Source: Tychonema sp. LEGE 06208 (GTDB lineage: Bacteria; Cyanobacteriota; Cyanobacteriia; Cyanobacteriales; Microcoleaceae). From it: DNA of 40,565 bases. Within the stretch, counting starts at the first letter, position 1. Every line of letters begins with the position of its first letter. Both the position numbers and the translations under genes were made by a program. The notes under the pieces are model-generated. The model was not told the origin of the DNA, did no database searches, and saw only the letters and a program-made list of their open reading frames with translations. The stretch is from NCBI RefSeq assembly GCF_015207505.1, contig NZ_JADEWT010000054.1, positions 1 to 40,565 of the forward strand, written 5' to 3'. Below, in pieces: positions 7,279 through 15,793 of this stretch.

Positions 7279-7797
7279 AACTGGTTTTTATAAATAAGCA
7301 CTCAACTTGAACCCTAACATCGACTCAAGACTCGCGCTACTAGCTTTATTTATTTTGATTGCCCGAATGCATCAAAAGTTTTTATAGTTTAAATGTATCT
7401 GAGTAGTGTTATCTTTACCTCTATCAAGGGGCGGACAATGGCATAATTCAGTTAAACTGTTAAAAACATTGAGAGCTTACCAGCAAAAAAATGGGTTTAA
7501 AGCGTCCCTTTGGAGGGAGAAAGGAAAAATTAATTTCCCTCGCTGACAATCTCTTCGCGATCGAGTACGAGGTGACAGTCCCCGGTCAACTGTTGAACCG
7601 TCCCGCGATCGGGCGCAAGCTGGCGATCGCAGCAAAATAACTTAAAAATTAACTTGCATTCTTGGCGACTGCATGAGTATGCTTAAACAAGATGTGCGGC
7701 TTGTCAAACTCTAAATCAGCACACATTCTCAAATTTACTCAGTTTGGCTGAGTCAGTGGACGATATTTTAAAAGTTTAGGGGACTATTGGAAGAAAC
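7279..7797. other. Divergent control region between the kinase and the response regulator
   Basis: About 520 bases separating the divergent kinase and regulator genes. It is AT-rich at both ends and GC-richer in the middle, where a possible 49-codon reading frame sits (7491-7640). No defined operator is visible. Confidence 0.4.
7491..7640 (+). CDS. Possible small protein of 49 residues
   Basis: An ATG-started frame reads MGLKRPFGGRKEKLISLADN... and ends ...GRKLAIAAK before TAA. The basic N-terminus is followed by a short amphipathic stretch. It lies between the divergent kinase and regulator genes. Shine-Dalgarno support is poor (an A-run precedes the ATG), and two CGATCGC-type sites supply several of its codons (AIGRKLAIAA), so it could be chance. 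I do not recognise a family. Confidence 0.25.
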   Translation: MGLKRPFGGRKEKLISLADNLFAIEYEVTVPGQLLNRPAIGRKLAIAAK

Positions 7798-8517
7798 ATG
7801 AGTAAAATTCGCGTTGCATTGATAGAAGACCACGACCTGACAAGAGTCGGCATCCGCACAGCTTTACAACAGCGTGACACGATAGAAGTTGTCGGCGATG
7901 CAGCTAACGCTACAGACGGATTGAAACTGCTTCAATCTTCAAAGCCTGATGTGGCAATTGTAGACATTGGTTTGCCAGATTTTGACGGTATTGAACTTAC
8001 ACAAAAGTTCAAGAAATCGGTAGCGGAGTCCGATCCCGATACCAAAATTTTGATTCTGACTTTTCAGGACAATGAAGAAGAAGTGCTGGCAGCTTTTGCC
8101 GCCGGAGCTGACTCTTACTGCATGAAAGATATCAGCTTCGATCAGTTGTTAGACGTGGTAAAAGTAACTCACGAAGGTAACTCTTGGATCGATCCGGCGA
8201 TCGCCCGCATTGTTCTGAAACAAGCTCGCACGAAGGAGTCGGCCCCGGAAGAACCGAAGGTTGAGGGCAAAAGAGTCACAATTAAGGCGGCCGAACCCGA
8301 GTTCAGTCACATCATTGAAACTTACCCTTTAACCGAGCGGGAATTGGAAGTTTTGGAACTGATCGTGCAGGGTTACAGCAATGCTGCGATCGCCGAAAAG
8401 CTGTACATTACTGTCGGTACGGTCAAGACTCACGTCCGCAATATTTTAAACAAGTTGTGCGCTGACGATCGCACTCAGGCGGCCGTTCTCGCCCTCCGTT
8501 CTGGCTTGGTTGGATGA
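7798..8517 (+). CDS. NarL/LuxR-family response regulator
   Basis: A 239-residue two-domain regulator. The receiver domain (about 4-125) has acidic Glu10/Asp11, phosphoacceptor Asp56 in AIVDIGLPDFDG, Thr88 and Lys110. A charged linker (about 140-165, KESAPEEPKVEGKR) leads to a LuxR-type HTH with LTERELEVLELIVQGYSN, AAIAEKLYITVGTVKTHV and RNILNKL. This is a transcription factor controlled by phosphorylation. The start is supported by GGAAGAA about seven bases upstream. The PAS-GAF kinase transcribed the other way from 7278 is the nearest candidate partner, which is an inference from position only. Confidence 0.93.
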   Translation: MSKIRVALIEDHDLTRVGIRTALQQRDTIEVVGDAANATDGLKLLQSSKPDVAIVDIGLPDFDGIELTQKFKKSVAESDPDTKILILTFQDNEEEVLAAFAAGADSYCMKDISFDQLLDVVKVTHEGNSWIDPAIARIVLKQARTKESAPEEPKVEGKRVTIKAAEPEFSHIIETYPLTERELEVLELIVQGYSNAAIAEKLYITVGTVKTHVRNILNKLCADDRTQAAVLALRSGLVG

Positions 8518-9116
8518 AGCGTTATCAAAAGGCTAAAAAGTAGTTAACATAGGGTGCGCGTTGCGCGCCTTACTCCGATCCAGTAGGGTGTGCAACGCGC
8601 ACCTTACTGCCAGAAATATAGGCGGCAATCTCACCATCGCCACCGCGATATTTTTAAGTATTAAAAAGCTATATGCTGTTGTGCAAATAAACATTGTATA
8701 TTTTGATGACAATCAAAAATCGTCAAATTCTCTCCCCCTCTCCCCTGATCCCCATCGGACCCTCAATCGCCATACACAATCTATATGAGCAACAGCTTAT
8801 TTACCTCCGCATCTATCCCAGTGCAGATATTTTAAGTTATTATTTATCAGTAAATACACCTTAAGATAGATGTCAAACAATCATACCATTACTAATAGTT
8901 AAGATTGAACGATCGCAAATAAAACAAATGGCGATCGCACTTACGAATACTGGCGCGATTTCACTTCACAAAATGCAGAAGCCAGGGCAAAATACCCTGC
9001 TTTGAGGAATAGTTGAGCAGTTAAAAAAGTTATATCCGCAGACTGATGCCTGAGTTCGCTTACATTTGCGAAATTAAAAGTATCAACTCTTACTGAAATA
9101 TTCTAAAAGAGGTACT
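8518..9116. other. Intergenic region upstream of the GH13 gene
   Basis: About 600 bases. An inverted repeat lies at 8551-8608 just after the regulator gene. The rest is AT-rich and carries two CGATCGC-type sites near 8911-8939. No credible gene; a 25-codon frame at 8929 is unsupported. The long leader suggests the GH13 gene has its own promoter. Confidence 0.45.
8551..8608. repeat. GC-rich inverted repeat (AGGGTGCGCGTTGCGCGCC type)
   Basis: GGGTGCGCGTTGCGCGCCTTACT (8552-8574) is followed by GTAGGGTGTGCAACGCGCACC and TTACT. The second half is close to the reverse complement of the first, and each half is itself partly palindromic. It sits about 33 bases after the response regulator stop and could fold in the 3' end of that transcript. 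Confidence 0.75.
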
Positions 9117-10769
9117 ATGGCGGCTCCAATTGAATTCAAATTATTTGCTCCTTACAACAAAGGAGCTGCCTTGATGGGGTGTTTTTCTAATTGGGAAGAA
9201 ATCCCGATGGAAAAGGATGAAGAAGGTAATTTCAGCACCAAAGTAGATTTGGAGGATGGCGTTTATCAATACAAATTCCGCGTGCAGTCGAAAAGCTGGT
9301 TTCTGGAAGCAGATCAGTGGATAGATTTAGTAGATCCCTACGCGACTGACATTGACGATCCGAGTCAAAACGCCGTTGTTAGGATCAAAAATGGCGATCG
9401 CATCGTCGATAGCTACGTCTGGAAACACGACGACAAACCCCTCCCTGCCGATCGAGAATTAATTATTTACGAAATGCACGTTGCCGACTTTTCCGGCGGC
9501 GAAGCAGATCCCCTCGCCCGCGGCAAGTACAAGCACGTAGTCGAAAAACTCGATTACCTAGCAGATATCGGCATCAACGCGATCGAACTAATGCCCCTCA
9601 AAGAATACCCCGGCGACTACAGTTGGGGCTACAACCCCCGCTACTTCTTCGCAGCAGAGTCCAGCTACGGCACCACAGAAGAACTCAAAAACCTCATAGA
9701 CGAGTGTCACGCCCGCGGCATTCGCGTCATCAGCGACGGGATTTACAACCACTCCGAATCATCCAGCCCCCTCACCCAAATCGATCACGATTATTGGTAC
9801 CACCACGCCCCCCGCGATCCAGACAACAATTGGGGCCCGGAATTCAACTACGAATTTTACGACGAAAAGTTAGGAACTTACCCAGCGCGCAAATTTGCCG
9901 GCGATGCAGTCCGCTATTGGGTTCAAGAATACCATCTCGACGGCATTCGTTTCGACGCAGCGCGACAAATTGCCAACTACGATTTCATGCACTGGATCGT
10001 TCAAGAAGCCAAAAATGTCGCCGGCCCAAAACCGTTTTACACTATTGCCGAATACATTCCCGAAGATCCTAGCATCACCAATATAGACGGGCCGATGGAC
10101 GGCTGCTGGCACGACAGTTTCTATCACTCGCTGATTCCACAACTGTGCGGCGATAATTTTGATTTAGAGCGGCTCAAAGAGATAATCGACTGCAAGCGCC
10201 AAGGTTTCTTGGGCGCTACAAATGTAGTCAATTATTTGAGCAATCACGACCACGATCGCCTATTCTCAGAATTGGGCGATCGCGGAATTTTGGATGAAGC
10301 AGCATTCAAGCGGGCGAAGTTGGGAGTTGCGCTGTTAATGACTGCAGTTGGCGTGCCGCTGATTTGGATGGGCGAAGAATTTGGCGAATACAAACCCAAA
10401 ACAATCGAGCAATCTAAAATCGACTGGACTCTGCTAGGAAATGACATGAACAAAGGTTTGTGGGAATACTACAAAGGATTGATTCACCTACGCAAAAATA
10501 ACCAAGCACTTTACACAGAAAACATTGAATTTTTCCACGAAGATTCAGACGCAAAAGTGTTTGCTTACACTCGCTGGAACGATGAAGGTTCGAGAGTTGT
10601 GGTAGTGGCGAATATGTCGGAAAATTATCTGGCAGATTACAGCGTTCCCCACTTCCCGGCCAACGGAACTTGGCACGAATGGACGGGAAATTATGATGTT
10701 GAATCCGGCGATGACCATATTATGATTGACTTGCCGGAATACGAAGCAAAAGTGTTTGTTTGGCAGTAA
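9117..10769 (+). CDS. CBM48-GH13 alpha-glucan enzyme (alpha-amylase/branching-enzyme-like)
   Basis: A 550-residue cytoplasmic glucan-active enzyme. The N-terminal CBM48-type beta domain (about 5-90) has LFAPYNKGAALMGCFSNW and DGVYQYKFRV. The GH13 barrel carries the four classic regions: Asp207/His212 in ISDGIYNHSE, nucleophile Asp280 in LDGIRFDAA, acid/base Glu312 in TIAEYIP, and Asp378 in LSNHDHDR, so it should be active. YEMHVADFSGG resembles branching and trehalohydrolase relatives. The C-terminal beta domain starts about residue 455 (VFAYTRWNDEGSRVVVVANMS). There is no signal peptide. Glycogen or maltodextrin is the likely substrate; the exact bond made or cut cannot be told. Shine-Dalgarno AAAGAGGT precedes the ATG by about four bases. 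Confidence 0.88.
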   Translation: MAAPIEFKLFAPYNKGAALMGCFSNWEEIPMEKDEEGNFSTKVDLEDGVYQYKFRVQSKSWFLEADQWIDLVDPYATDIDDPSQNAVVRIKNGDRIVDSYVWKHDDKPLPADRELIIYEMHVADFSGGEADPLARGKYKHVVEKLDYLADIGINAIELMPLKEYPGDYSWGYNPRYFFAAESSYGTTEELKNLIDECHARGIRVISDGIYNHSESSSPLTQIDHDYWYHHAPRDPDNNWGPEFNYEFYDEKLGTYPARKFAGDAVRYWVQEYHLDGIRFDAARQIANYDFMHWIVQEAKNVAGPKPFYTIAEYIPEDPSITNIDGPMDGCWHDSFYHSLIPQLCGDNFDLERLKEIIDCKRQGFLGATNVVNYLSNHDHDRLFSELGDRGILDEAAFKRAKLGVALLMTAVGVPLIWMGEEFGEYKPKTIEQSKIDWTLLGNDMNKGLWEYYKGLIHLRKNNQALYTENIEFFHEDSDAKVFAYTRWNDEGSRVVVVANMSENYLADYSVPHFPANGTWHEWTGNYDVESGDDHIMIDLPEYEAKVFVWQ

Positions 10770-10825
10770 TATCAATTCCGCTTGCACTCATACCGGAATT
10801 GTTGACTGTTGACTGTTGACTGTTA
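10767..10825 (+). repeat. Composite repeat B: AATATCAATTCCG leader plus TTGACTG heptamers
   Basis: The leader begins within the TAA stop of the GH13 gene (TAATATCAATTCCGCTTGC, then ACTCATACCGGAATTG) and runs straight into three TTGACTG-type units. The same leader adjoins heptamers at 3766-3801 (reverse) and 19038-19077. Confidence 0.8.
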
Positions 10826-10880
10826 AGTTAAGAGGGCGGGCACTCTTGGCACCGCCCCTACTGACTGTTGATTGTTTTGC

Positions 10881-10932
10881 TCGTTACCAGGCTCTGCCTG
10901 GTAATGCAGATCCGGAGGCTCTGCCTCCTTCT
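10881..10932. repeat. Double-hairpin dispersed repeat
   Basis: Two adjacent palindromes: ACCAGGCTCTGCCTGGT and GGAGGCTCTGCCTCC, separated by AATGCAGATCC. A copy in the opposite orientation lies at 34836-34886, where GAGGCAGAGCCTC precedes CCCAGGCAGAGCCAGGG. It shares the CTCTGCC core with a widespread class of cyanobacterial palindromes. Confidence 0.85.
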
Positions 10933-11020
10933 TTCTTGCAACTTACAGGAGAGAGGAGTGTAGGAGGTGTTTAAGTTATTAAGTTTTCGATCCTAACCTA
11001 TCTTAAGGACAATCAAATTT

Positions 11021-11054
11021 GTTTGTAGTGAGGACTAAAGTCCTCACTACAAAC
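11021..11054. repeat. 16-bp perfect palindrome, GTTTGTAGTG family
   Basis: GTTTGTAGTGAGGACT (11021-11036) pairs with AGTCCTCACTACAAAC (11039-11054) across AA. Relatives lie at 14153-14213, 23267-23322, 25403-25466 and 30571-30606. The outer GTTTGTAGTG/CACTACAAAC ends are conserved while the interior varies. Confidence 0.92.
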
Positions 11055-11312
11055 CGATGCCCTGAACCCAAGAAATACAGCATATTCCTGGTTTATGAAG
11101 TACAGCAGGAGGCAGGAGGTAATAATAGCAATGATTTGGGCACTCGAAAATGCCCGATCGCGCTGTGGCCGTTGCTGTACACCCTGCGAGTGCCTGCCTC
11201 TGGTAGTACGTGCTTTGAAAATACACGCCTTCGGGCCCGACTCCCATCCTACACAACAATCAAAATCATCCCGCAATTAGGCAGCGCCCTTTTTTGTTTT
11301 GATTCCGGGTTG

Positions 11313-13961
11313 TTAATTGAAACCACGTATTTTGCCCTGTTGATTTTCTAGGTACAATTGGGTGGCGGCGGCCACCGGTAATGGTTTGCTAAAGAAGTAA
11401 CCTTGACCCATCTCGCATTGCAGCGACTGCAAAAATGCCAACTGTTCTCCTGTTTCCACTCCCTCTGCAATCACCTTTAAATTCAAACCCTGTCCCAGGG
11501 CGATCGCCAATTTGACGATCGTAGCACCGCTGCTGTCGTTCAGCAAATCTGCCACGAAGGATTTGTCTATTTTTAAATTATTGAGCGGAAAGTTTTTCAG
11601 AGACCACAGAGAAGAATAACCGGTACCAAAATCGTCCAGAGAAATGTGAATTCCCATTTGCTGCAACTGCAGCAATACCGACACCGTAAAATTCACATCG
11701 GTCATCGCAATGCTCTCGGTAATTTCTATTTCCAAATATTCGGGATTTAACTCGGTTTCTGACAAAATTTTAGCGATGATTTGTACCGTGTTAGGCTGCA
11801 TAAACTGGCGTCCTGATAAATTCACAGCTATCCGCACCGGCGGCAATCCCATTAACTGCCACGCTCGATTTTGCAAGCAAGCAGTCCGCATCACCCATTC
11901 GTCTATTTGACAGATAAATCCTGTTTCCTCAGCTAAGGGAATAAATCGAGCGGGAGCAATCAAGCCGCGTTCGGGATGTTGCCAGCGGATCAGAGCTTCC
12001 AGTCCGACTATTTTGCCGGTATTTAAGTTGATTTGCGGTTGGTAGTGCAGCACAAATTCTGAGTTTTTCAGAGCTTTGTAAAGCTGATTTTCTAAGTTCA
12101 GTTCTTCGGAGACTTGATTGCCGATCGCCCGCGTGTAAAACTGATAATTATTCCGACCTTTCTGCTTAGCTCTGTACATCGCAGCATCAGCATTTTTTAG
12201 CAAAGTTTCTGCATCTTCTCCGTCGTAAGGAGCCAAAGCAATTCCCAAGCTAGCCTTAGTATAAAGCTCCAGCCCGTCAAAATCAAAAGGACTGCTCAAA
12301 CTGTGGATAATTTCCTGGCAAACCTTAATTGCTTCTTCAGGGCTGTTGATATTGTGCAGCAGCACGGTAAATTCATCGCCGCCCCAACGAGCGAGCGAAT
12401 CTCCTACGCGCAAACAGGTAGTCAAACGCCGAGATACACCTTGCAGCAACAAATCGCCCACGGGGTGTCCGAGAGTATCGTTAACATTTTTAAATCTGTC
12501 CAAATCTAGAAAGATTACCGCCAGCATTTCGGCGTTTTGGTGAGCGTTAGCTAAAGCTAAAGACAGCCTTTCATTAAACAGCAACCTGTTCGCTAAACCT
12601 GTTAGTTGGTCGTGAGAAGCTTGATGTCGGATCATCGCCTCGACGCGCCTCTGCATTGCAGCCATGTACAGGTGCGTCCCCAAAGATTTTGCTAGCTTCA
12701 GTTCTTCGGCGCTCCATTTTTGAGTTTCCCCGGTTTTGATTTCTTTCCAAGCTGCAAAGGACTGTCGGGGACGATCGTTCCGCGCGTCGGAAATGCAATT
12801 TCCAGCCCACCAAATTTCGGTTTCTACGGCGCTGCGAAAAACGGTGAGACAGCCGATGCACTGTTGGTGGTATTGCAGCGGTACTGCCAAAACTGACCGA
12901 ATGTCAGCTTCGATAAAATTTGCAGATAAAGATTTGAGTTGAGGTTCTTGAGAAATATCGGAAATCGCGTACAAGTGAGGTACAATTAAATTGGAAATAT
13001 TTGTGTCAGTTGAACTGTAATGCTCGGAATATAGGTTTTGAAAAACACCTAATTGGCTGGTATTACCTGCAGTTTTTTCTCCCTCGTCTTGGTTGGCAAA
13101 CCCCATGATCTGCTGCCAAAACTCGCTGAGTTCAAGATCGGCATCCTGTGGCTGCTGGCCCCAGGTATAAAGTTTAGCTGGCCGATCGCCAAACTCGGCT
13201 GCAATGTACAGCCGCCCTCCCGAACCTTGCAAATGCTTGACAGTTTGTTCGAGAACTGCTTGCCGAATTTCGTGGAGTTCCAGAGGAGAGTGCAGCAGAC
13301 TGCTAATTTGGTTGACAACGGCTTCGTCGCGCGCTTGCTGTCGGGCTTGACTCAGTAGAAAAGATTGGGCGATCGCAATTGAAAGCTGATCCACCAGCAA
13401 CTGCACCATTTTCAATTCTCGCTCGTTAAACCGTTTCGGTTGGCTGTGGTGACAAGCCAACAGCCCCCAAAGCTGATTTTGATGCAAAATCGGCACAGTC
13501 AGAGAAGAAAGCGCCCCCATAGCCTTGAGATATTCAGCGTGACAGGAGTCTACAGGAGAATAGCGAATATCTTCAACTGCTAAAGTTTTGCCGGTTTCGG
13601 GACAGTCTAACCGATTAATTGTTTGATGCTGCAATTGGACATCTACAATCACTCGCTGCCGCGCTTTGACAAACATTTCGCGGGCGCTTTTGGGAATGTC
13701 GCCAGCAGGAAAGCGCAAACCAAGCAGGGATGGCAAGTTGTCGCCGTCGATCGACTCAGCAATCACCTCGCCGCTACCGTCTTCCTCAAAGCGATAAAGT
13801 TTTACCCGATCGCTCCCTAAAAAGCTGCGGATTTCTCGCGCCGTTGTCGTCAAAATCTCTTGCAATTCTAAAGAGTTGCGAATCCGATTAGTAATGCGAT
13901 TGAGTAAAATTTCTTGTTCGAGAGTCGATCTTGACATTGCTCTAACTTTTGCGCGGGCCAT
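11313..13961 (-). CDS. GAF-GAF-GGDEF-EAL cyclic-di-GMP enzyme with a bilin-type first GAF
   Basis: About 882 residues from the ATG at 13961; an upstream in-frame TTG at 14066 would add 35. Residue numbers here count from the TTG. GAF1 (about 65-235) has LLGLRFPAGDIPKSARE with Asp123, and SPVDSCHAEYLKAMGALSSL with Cys175-His176, plus WGLLACHH. These are hallmarks of bilin-binding phytochrome/cyanobacteriochrome GAFs. A second GAF-like region lies at about 255-470. The GGDEF domain has intact GGDEF (562-566) and an RVGD inhibitory site (553-556). EAL (690-692) is followed by the metal/catalytic motifs NLSGRQF, EIEITES, DDFGTGYSSL, KIDKSF and EGVET, ending QGYFFSKP. Both synthase and phosphodiesterase sites look intact. 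Likely a light-regulated c-di-GMP switch; bilin attachment is inferred. Confidence 0.9.
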   Translation of the reverse strand: MARAKVRAMSRSTLEQEILLNRITNRIRNSLELQEILTTTAREIRSFLGSDRVKLYRFEEDGSGEVIAESIDGDNLPSLLGLRFPAGDIPKSAREMFVKARQRVIVDVQLQHQTINRLDCPETGKTLAVEDIRYSPVDSCHAEYLKAMGALSSLTVPILHQNQLWGLLACHHSQPKRFNERELKMVQLLVDQLSIAIAQSFLLSQARQQARDEAVVNQISSLLHSPLELHEIRQAVLEQTVKHLQGSGGRLYIAAEFGDRPAKLYTWGQQPQDADLELSEFWQQIMGFANQDEGEKTAGNTSQLGVFQNLYSEHYSSTDTNISNLIVPHLYAISDISQEPQLKSLSANFIEADIRSVLAVPLQYHQQCIGCLTVFRSAVETEIWWAGNCISDARNDRPRQSFAAWKEIKTGETQKWSAEELKLAKSLGTHLYMAAMQRRVEAMIRHQASHDQLTGLANRLLFNERLSLALANAHQNAEMLAVIFLDLDRFKNVNDTLGHPVGDLLLQGVSRRLTTCLRVGDSLARWGGDEFTVLLHNINSPEEAIKVCQEIIHSLSSPFDFDGLELYTKASLGIALAPYDGEDAETLLKNADAAMYRAKQKGRNNYQFYTRAIGNQVSEELNLENQLYKALKNSEFVLHYQPQINLNTGKIVGLEALIRWQHPERGLIAPARFIPLAEETGFICQIDEWVMRTACLQNRAWQLMGLPPVRIAVNLSGRQFMQPNTVQIIAKILSETELNPEYLEIEITESIAMTDVNFTVSVLLQLQQMGIHISLDDFGTGYSSLWSLKNFPLNNLKIDKSFVADLLNDSSGATIVKLAIALGQGLNLKVIAEGVETGEQLAFLQSLQCEMGQGYFFSKPLPVAAATQLYLENQQGKIRGFN

Positions 13962-14321
13962 CCCTTTTGATCTCCGGCTGTTGACAGCATTTTTGCGAGC
14001 CGCTGTGTTAACTCGCCCTGTATTACAGAATACAACACTTTCGCTGCGTCTGGGGGATTTATTCAACGCGGGAGCGAGAAACTCGGTTTCTGGGGCTCGT
14101 TTTGATTTCCCGACAAATTTCGGTGAGAAACCAGGTTTCTCAAAAGACTTTTATGAGGACTAAAGTCCTCACTGCCAACCTATTGGAGGGACTAAAGTCC
14201 TCACTGCAAACCTATTGGTGGGCATGGAGAAACCGGGTTTACGAGACCTGCTTCTGACTTATAGCACAGAATGCTGGTTCCTCAACCCGGTTTGTAAGTA
14301 TTTATACTCGGAAATATCCTG
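13962..14321. repeat. Upstream region of the GGDEF-EAL gene with dispersed repeats
   Basis: It contains GAGAAACTCGGTTTCT and GAGAAACCAGGTTTCTC (about 14088-14142), a relative (GAGAAACCGGGTTT) near 14226, and two direct copies of GGACTAAAGTCCTCACTGC(C/A)AACC at about 14157-14213. No gene is seen apart from a possible N-terminal extension of the GGDEF-EAL protein. Confidence 0.7.
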
Positions 14322-15125
14322 TTAAGCCGACTGCCAAATTTCCCGAATTCTGTCCGGCAAAAAGCCCGCTATTTCCTGAATTCGTTCCTCGGACAACTCA
14401 TCCTTCGTTGCCGAAAATACGGCGGCGATCGCAGTTTCCGGTTTTACCCCAGAAGGAAGTCCACCTTCTTGTTCCACCCGAAAAATAAACAAGTTGGAAT
14501 CGATCACAAAAGGTGCAGGCCCTTGCCAAGGCGGACGCACCCGGCTCAGCAATCCCACCAGCGGATTCGTATCTTTCCAGAGCTCTGCTATTTCTTTTTG
14601 CAGGGTTTTGTCGTCCGTCGCCGGCAAAACTTCTGTGTGCAGTTCGGCTTCCACGCGATCGCTTGCTTCTGTTGTCATCAAGTCTCGCATTGTCCGGTAC
14701 ACCAATTCGGTAATGTCGCGGGCATCAAAAATATCCTCCATGTTACCGTTTAGCATCACTTTTTCCAAAAAGGGCATATCCTTAGTGGCGATCGGAACTG
14801 CTGACCCTTCTTGATGCAGGGACTTAGGAGGATTCGTCTCCATTTTTTGCAACATTTTGCGACCTTTTTCGGTTAAATCGGCTTTTTGAAATGCCACTAA
14901 AGGCGGCAATAACTCAGTCCCTCCGTAAGGCTCTCCGCTAAACTCTGCTTTGATAAATTCTTTTTGGTTGAGGTAGTCTAAGTGACCGAGCAATTCCGCT
15001 TCTGCTATTTCTCGACCGACATACTTTTCTGCTGCATTCCTAATTGCCGACTCTCCCTGGGCGTTGCCGCTGCCAATCTGTTTGAGCAAAAGGTAAGTCA
15101 GGTCATCTCTGATTGCAATTGTCAT
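14322..15125 (-). CDS. DUF2267-domain protein
   Basis: A 267-residue soluble protein. The N-terminal half (about 1-95) looks like a winged-helix module (DLTYLLLKQIGSGNAQGES, LLGHLDYLNQKEFIKAEF, ADLTEKGRKML). The C-terminal half (about 115-267) matches the DUF2267 pattern of repeated helices: FLEKVMLNGNMEDIFDARDI, VYRTMRDLMTTEASDRVEAE, SATKDELSEERIQEIAGFLP. The family's function is not established, though it is often near stress-related genes. The start is well supported by AGGAG six bases before the ATG. Confidence 0.75.
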   Translation of the reverse strand: MTIAIRDDLTYLLLKQIGSGNAQGESAIRNAAEKYVGREIAEAELLGHLDYLNQKEFIKAEFSGEPYGGTELLPPLVAFQKADLTEKGRKMLQKMETNPPKSLHQEGSAVPIATKDMPFLEKVMLNGNMEDIFDARDITELVYRTMRDLMTTEASDRVEAELHTEVLPATDDKTLQKEIAELWKDTNPLVGLLSRVRPPWQGPAPFVIDSNLFIFRVEQEGGLPSGVKPETAIAAVFSATKDELSEERIQEIAGFLPDRIREIWQSA

Positions 15126-15793
15126 TAATATCTCCTAGATTAATATCCGGTAAACAACAAGTAAAAATTGATATCTTTATTTGCTAAATTTGCGATAATT
15201 ACTACTTACAAACATTAAAATATAAATCTGCTCAACAAGTATCTCTCAACAGGGGGAAATTGTTAAACATTTGTATCTGTTATAATCTTGCTTTAGGTAT
15301 ATTTACTGATTTTAACCTCAGTCTGCTGTTGGTAGTCCTGCGCGGGGGCGAGGTCGAAAACCCGGTTTCTGCGTCAAGCATCTATCGGAATAGATCGACG
15401 ATTTTTCCGAGAAATCTGGTTTTTTGCCTCCGGGACTGTGCAGGTAGTATTCAGCAAAGCCTCTGCCGCTGTTGAGAACAATGAAAGTAATTAAAATAAA
15501 AGGCTTTTCTGGCAATACTTTTGGTGGCGATCGCCTCTGCTTGCCAAGGCTGACGCACGGGCAAGGGCAGGTAGATAATTTGCGCTCTCGATCGGTAAAA
15601 TTATGGAGATGCTATGGTATCGATAGACTGATACAGTCTTTGCCCCAACTAGCAGCGATATTGTACAATCGAGCTAGACCAAAGACCGATCGTCTGAGAG
15701 CTACAAATACGAGCCAATCTGTTTCGAGTGCCAGAGCGCCACTTGAGGAATGCCTCGCTGATAACTTTGACGATCGTTTTTCGATCTGCATTT
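15126..15793. other. Long divergent intergenic region
   Basis: About 670 bases between the DUF2267 gene and the receiver gene. It contains a CCCGGTTTCT repeat fragment (about 15359) and mixed GC-rich sequence. Frames of 65-111 codons here (for example 15472-15807) have compositions unlike proteins and overlap the receiver start in another frame. Probably leader and promoter DNA. Confidence 0.4.

Larger units (their letters stand above)
10770..11312. other. Gene-free stretch of repeats between convergent genes
   Basis: It holds heptamers (10800-10820), a double hairpin (10881-10932) and a GTTTGTAGTG palindrome (11021-11054). The remaining 11055-11312 is non-repetitive but gives no recognisable protein in any frame; frames of 60-110 codons there do not look like real proteins. 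Confidence 0.6.

Noticed and set aside
6834-7280. A 148-codon plus-strand frame opposite the kinase
   Set aside because: The minus strand has an unmistakable PAS domain here; the plus frame is a shadow of GC-rich codons.
9623-10072. A 149-codon frame within the GH13 gene
   Set aside because: Arg/His-rich shadow in another frame; the GH13 catalytic motifs lie in the main frame.
11019-11351. Overlapping frames of 70-110 codons on both strands
   Set aside because: They begin in a palindromic repeat, have no recognisable motif and overlap the end of the GGDEF-EAL gene.
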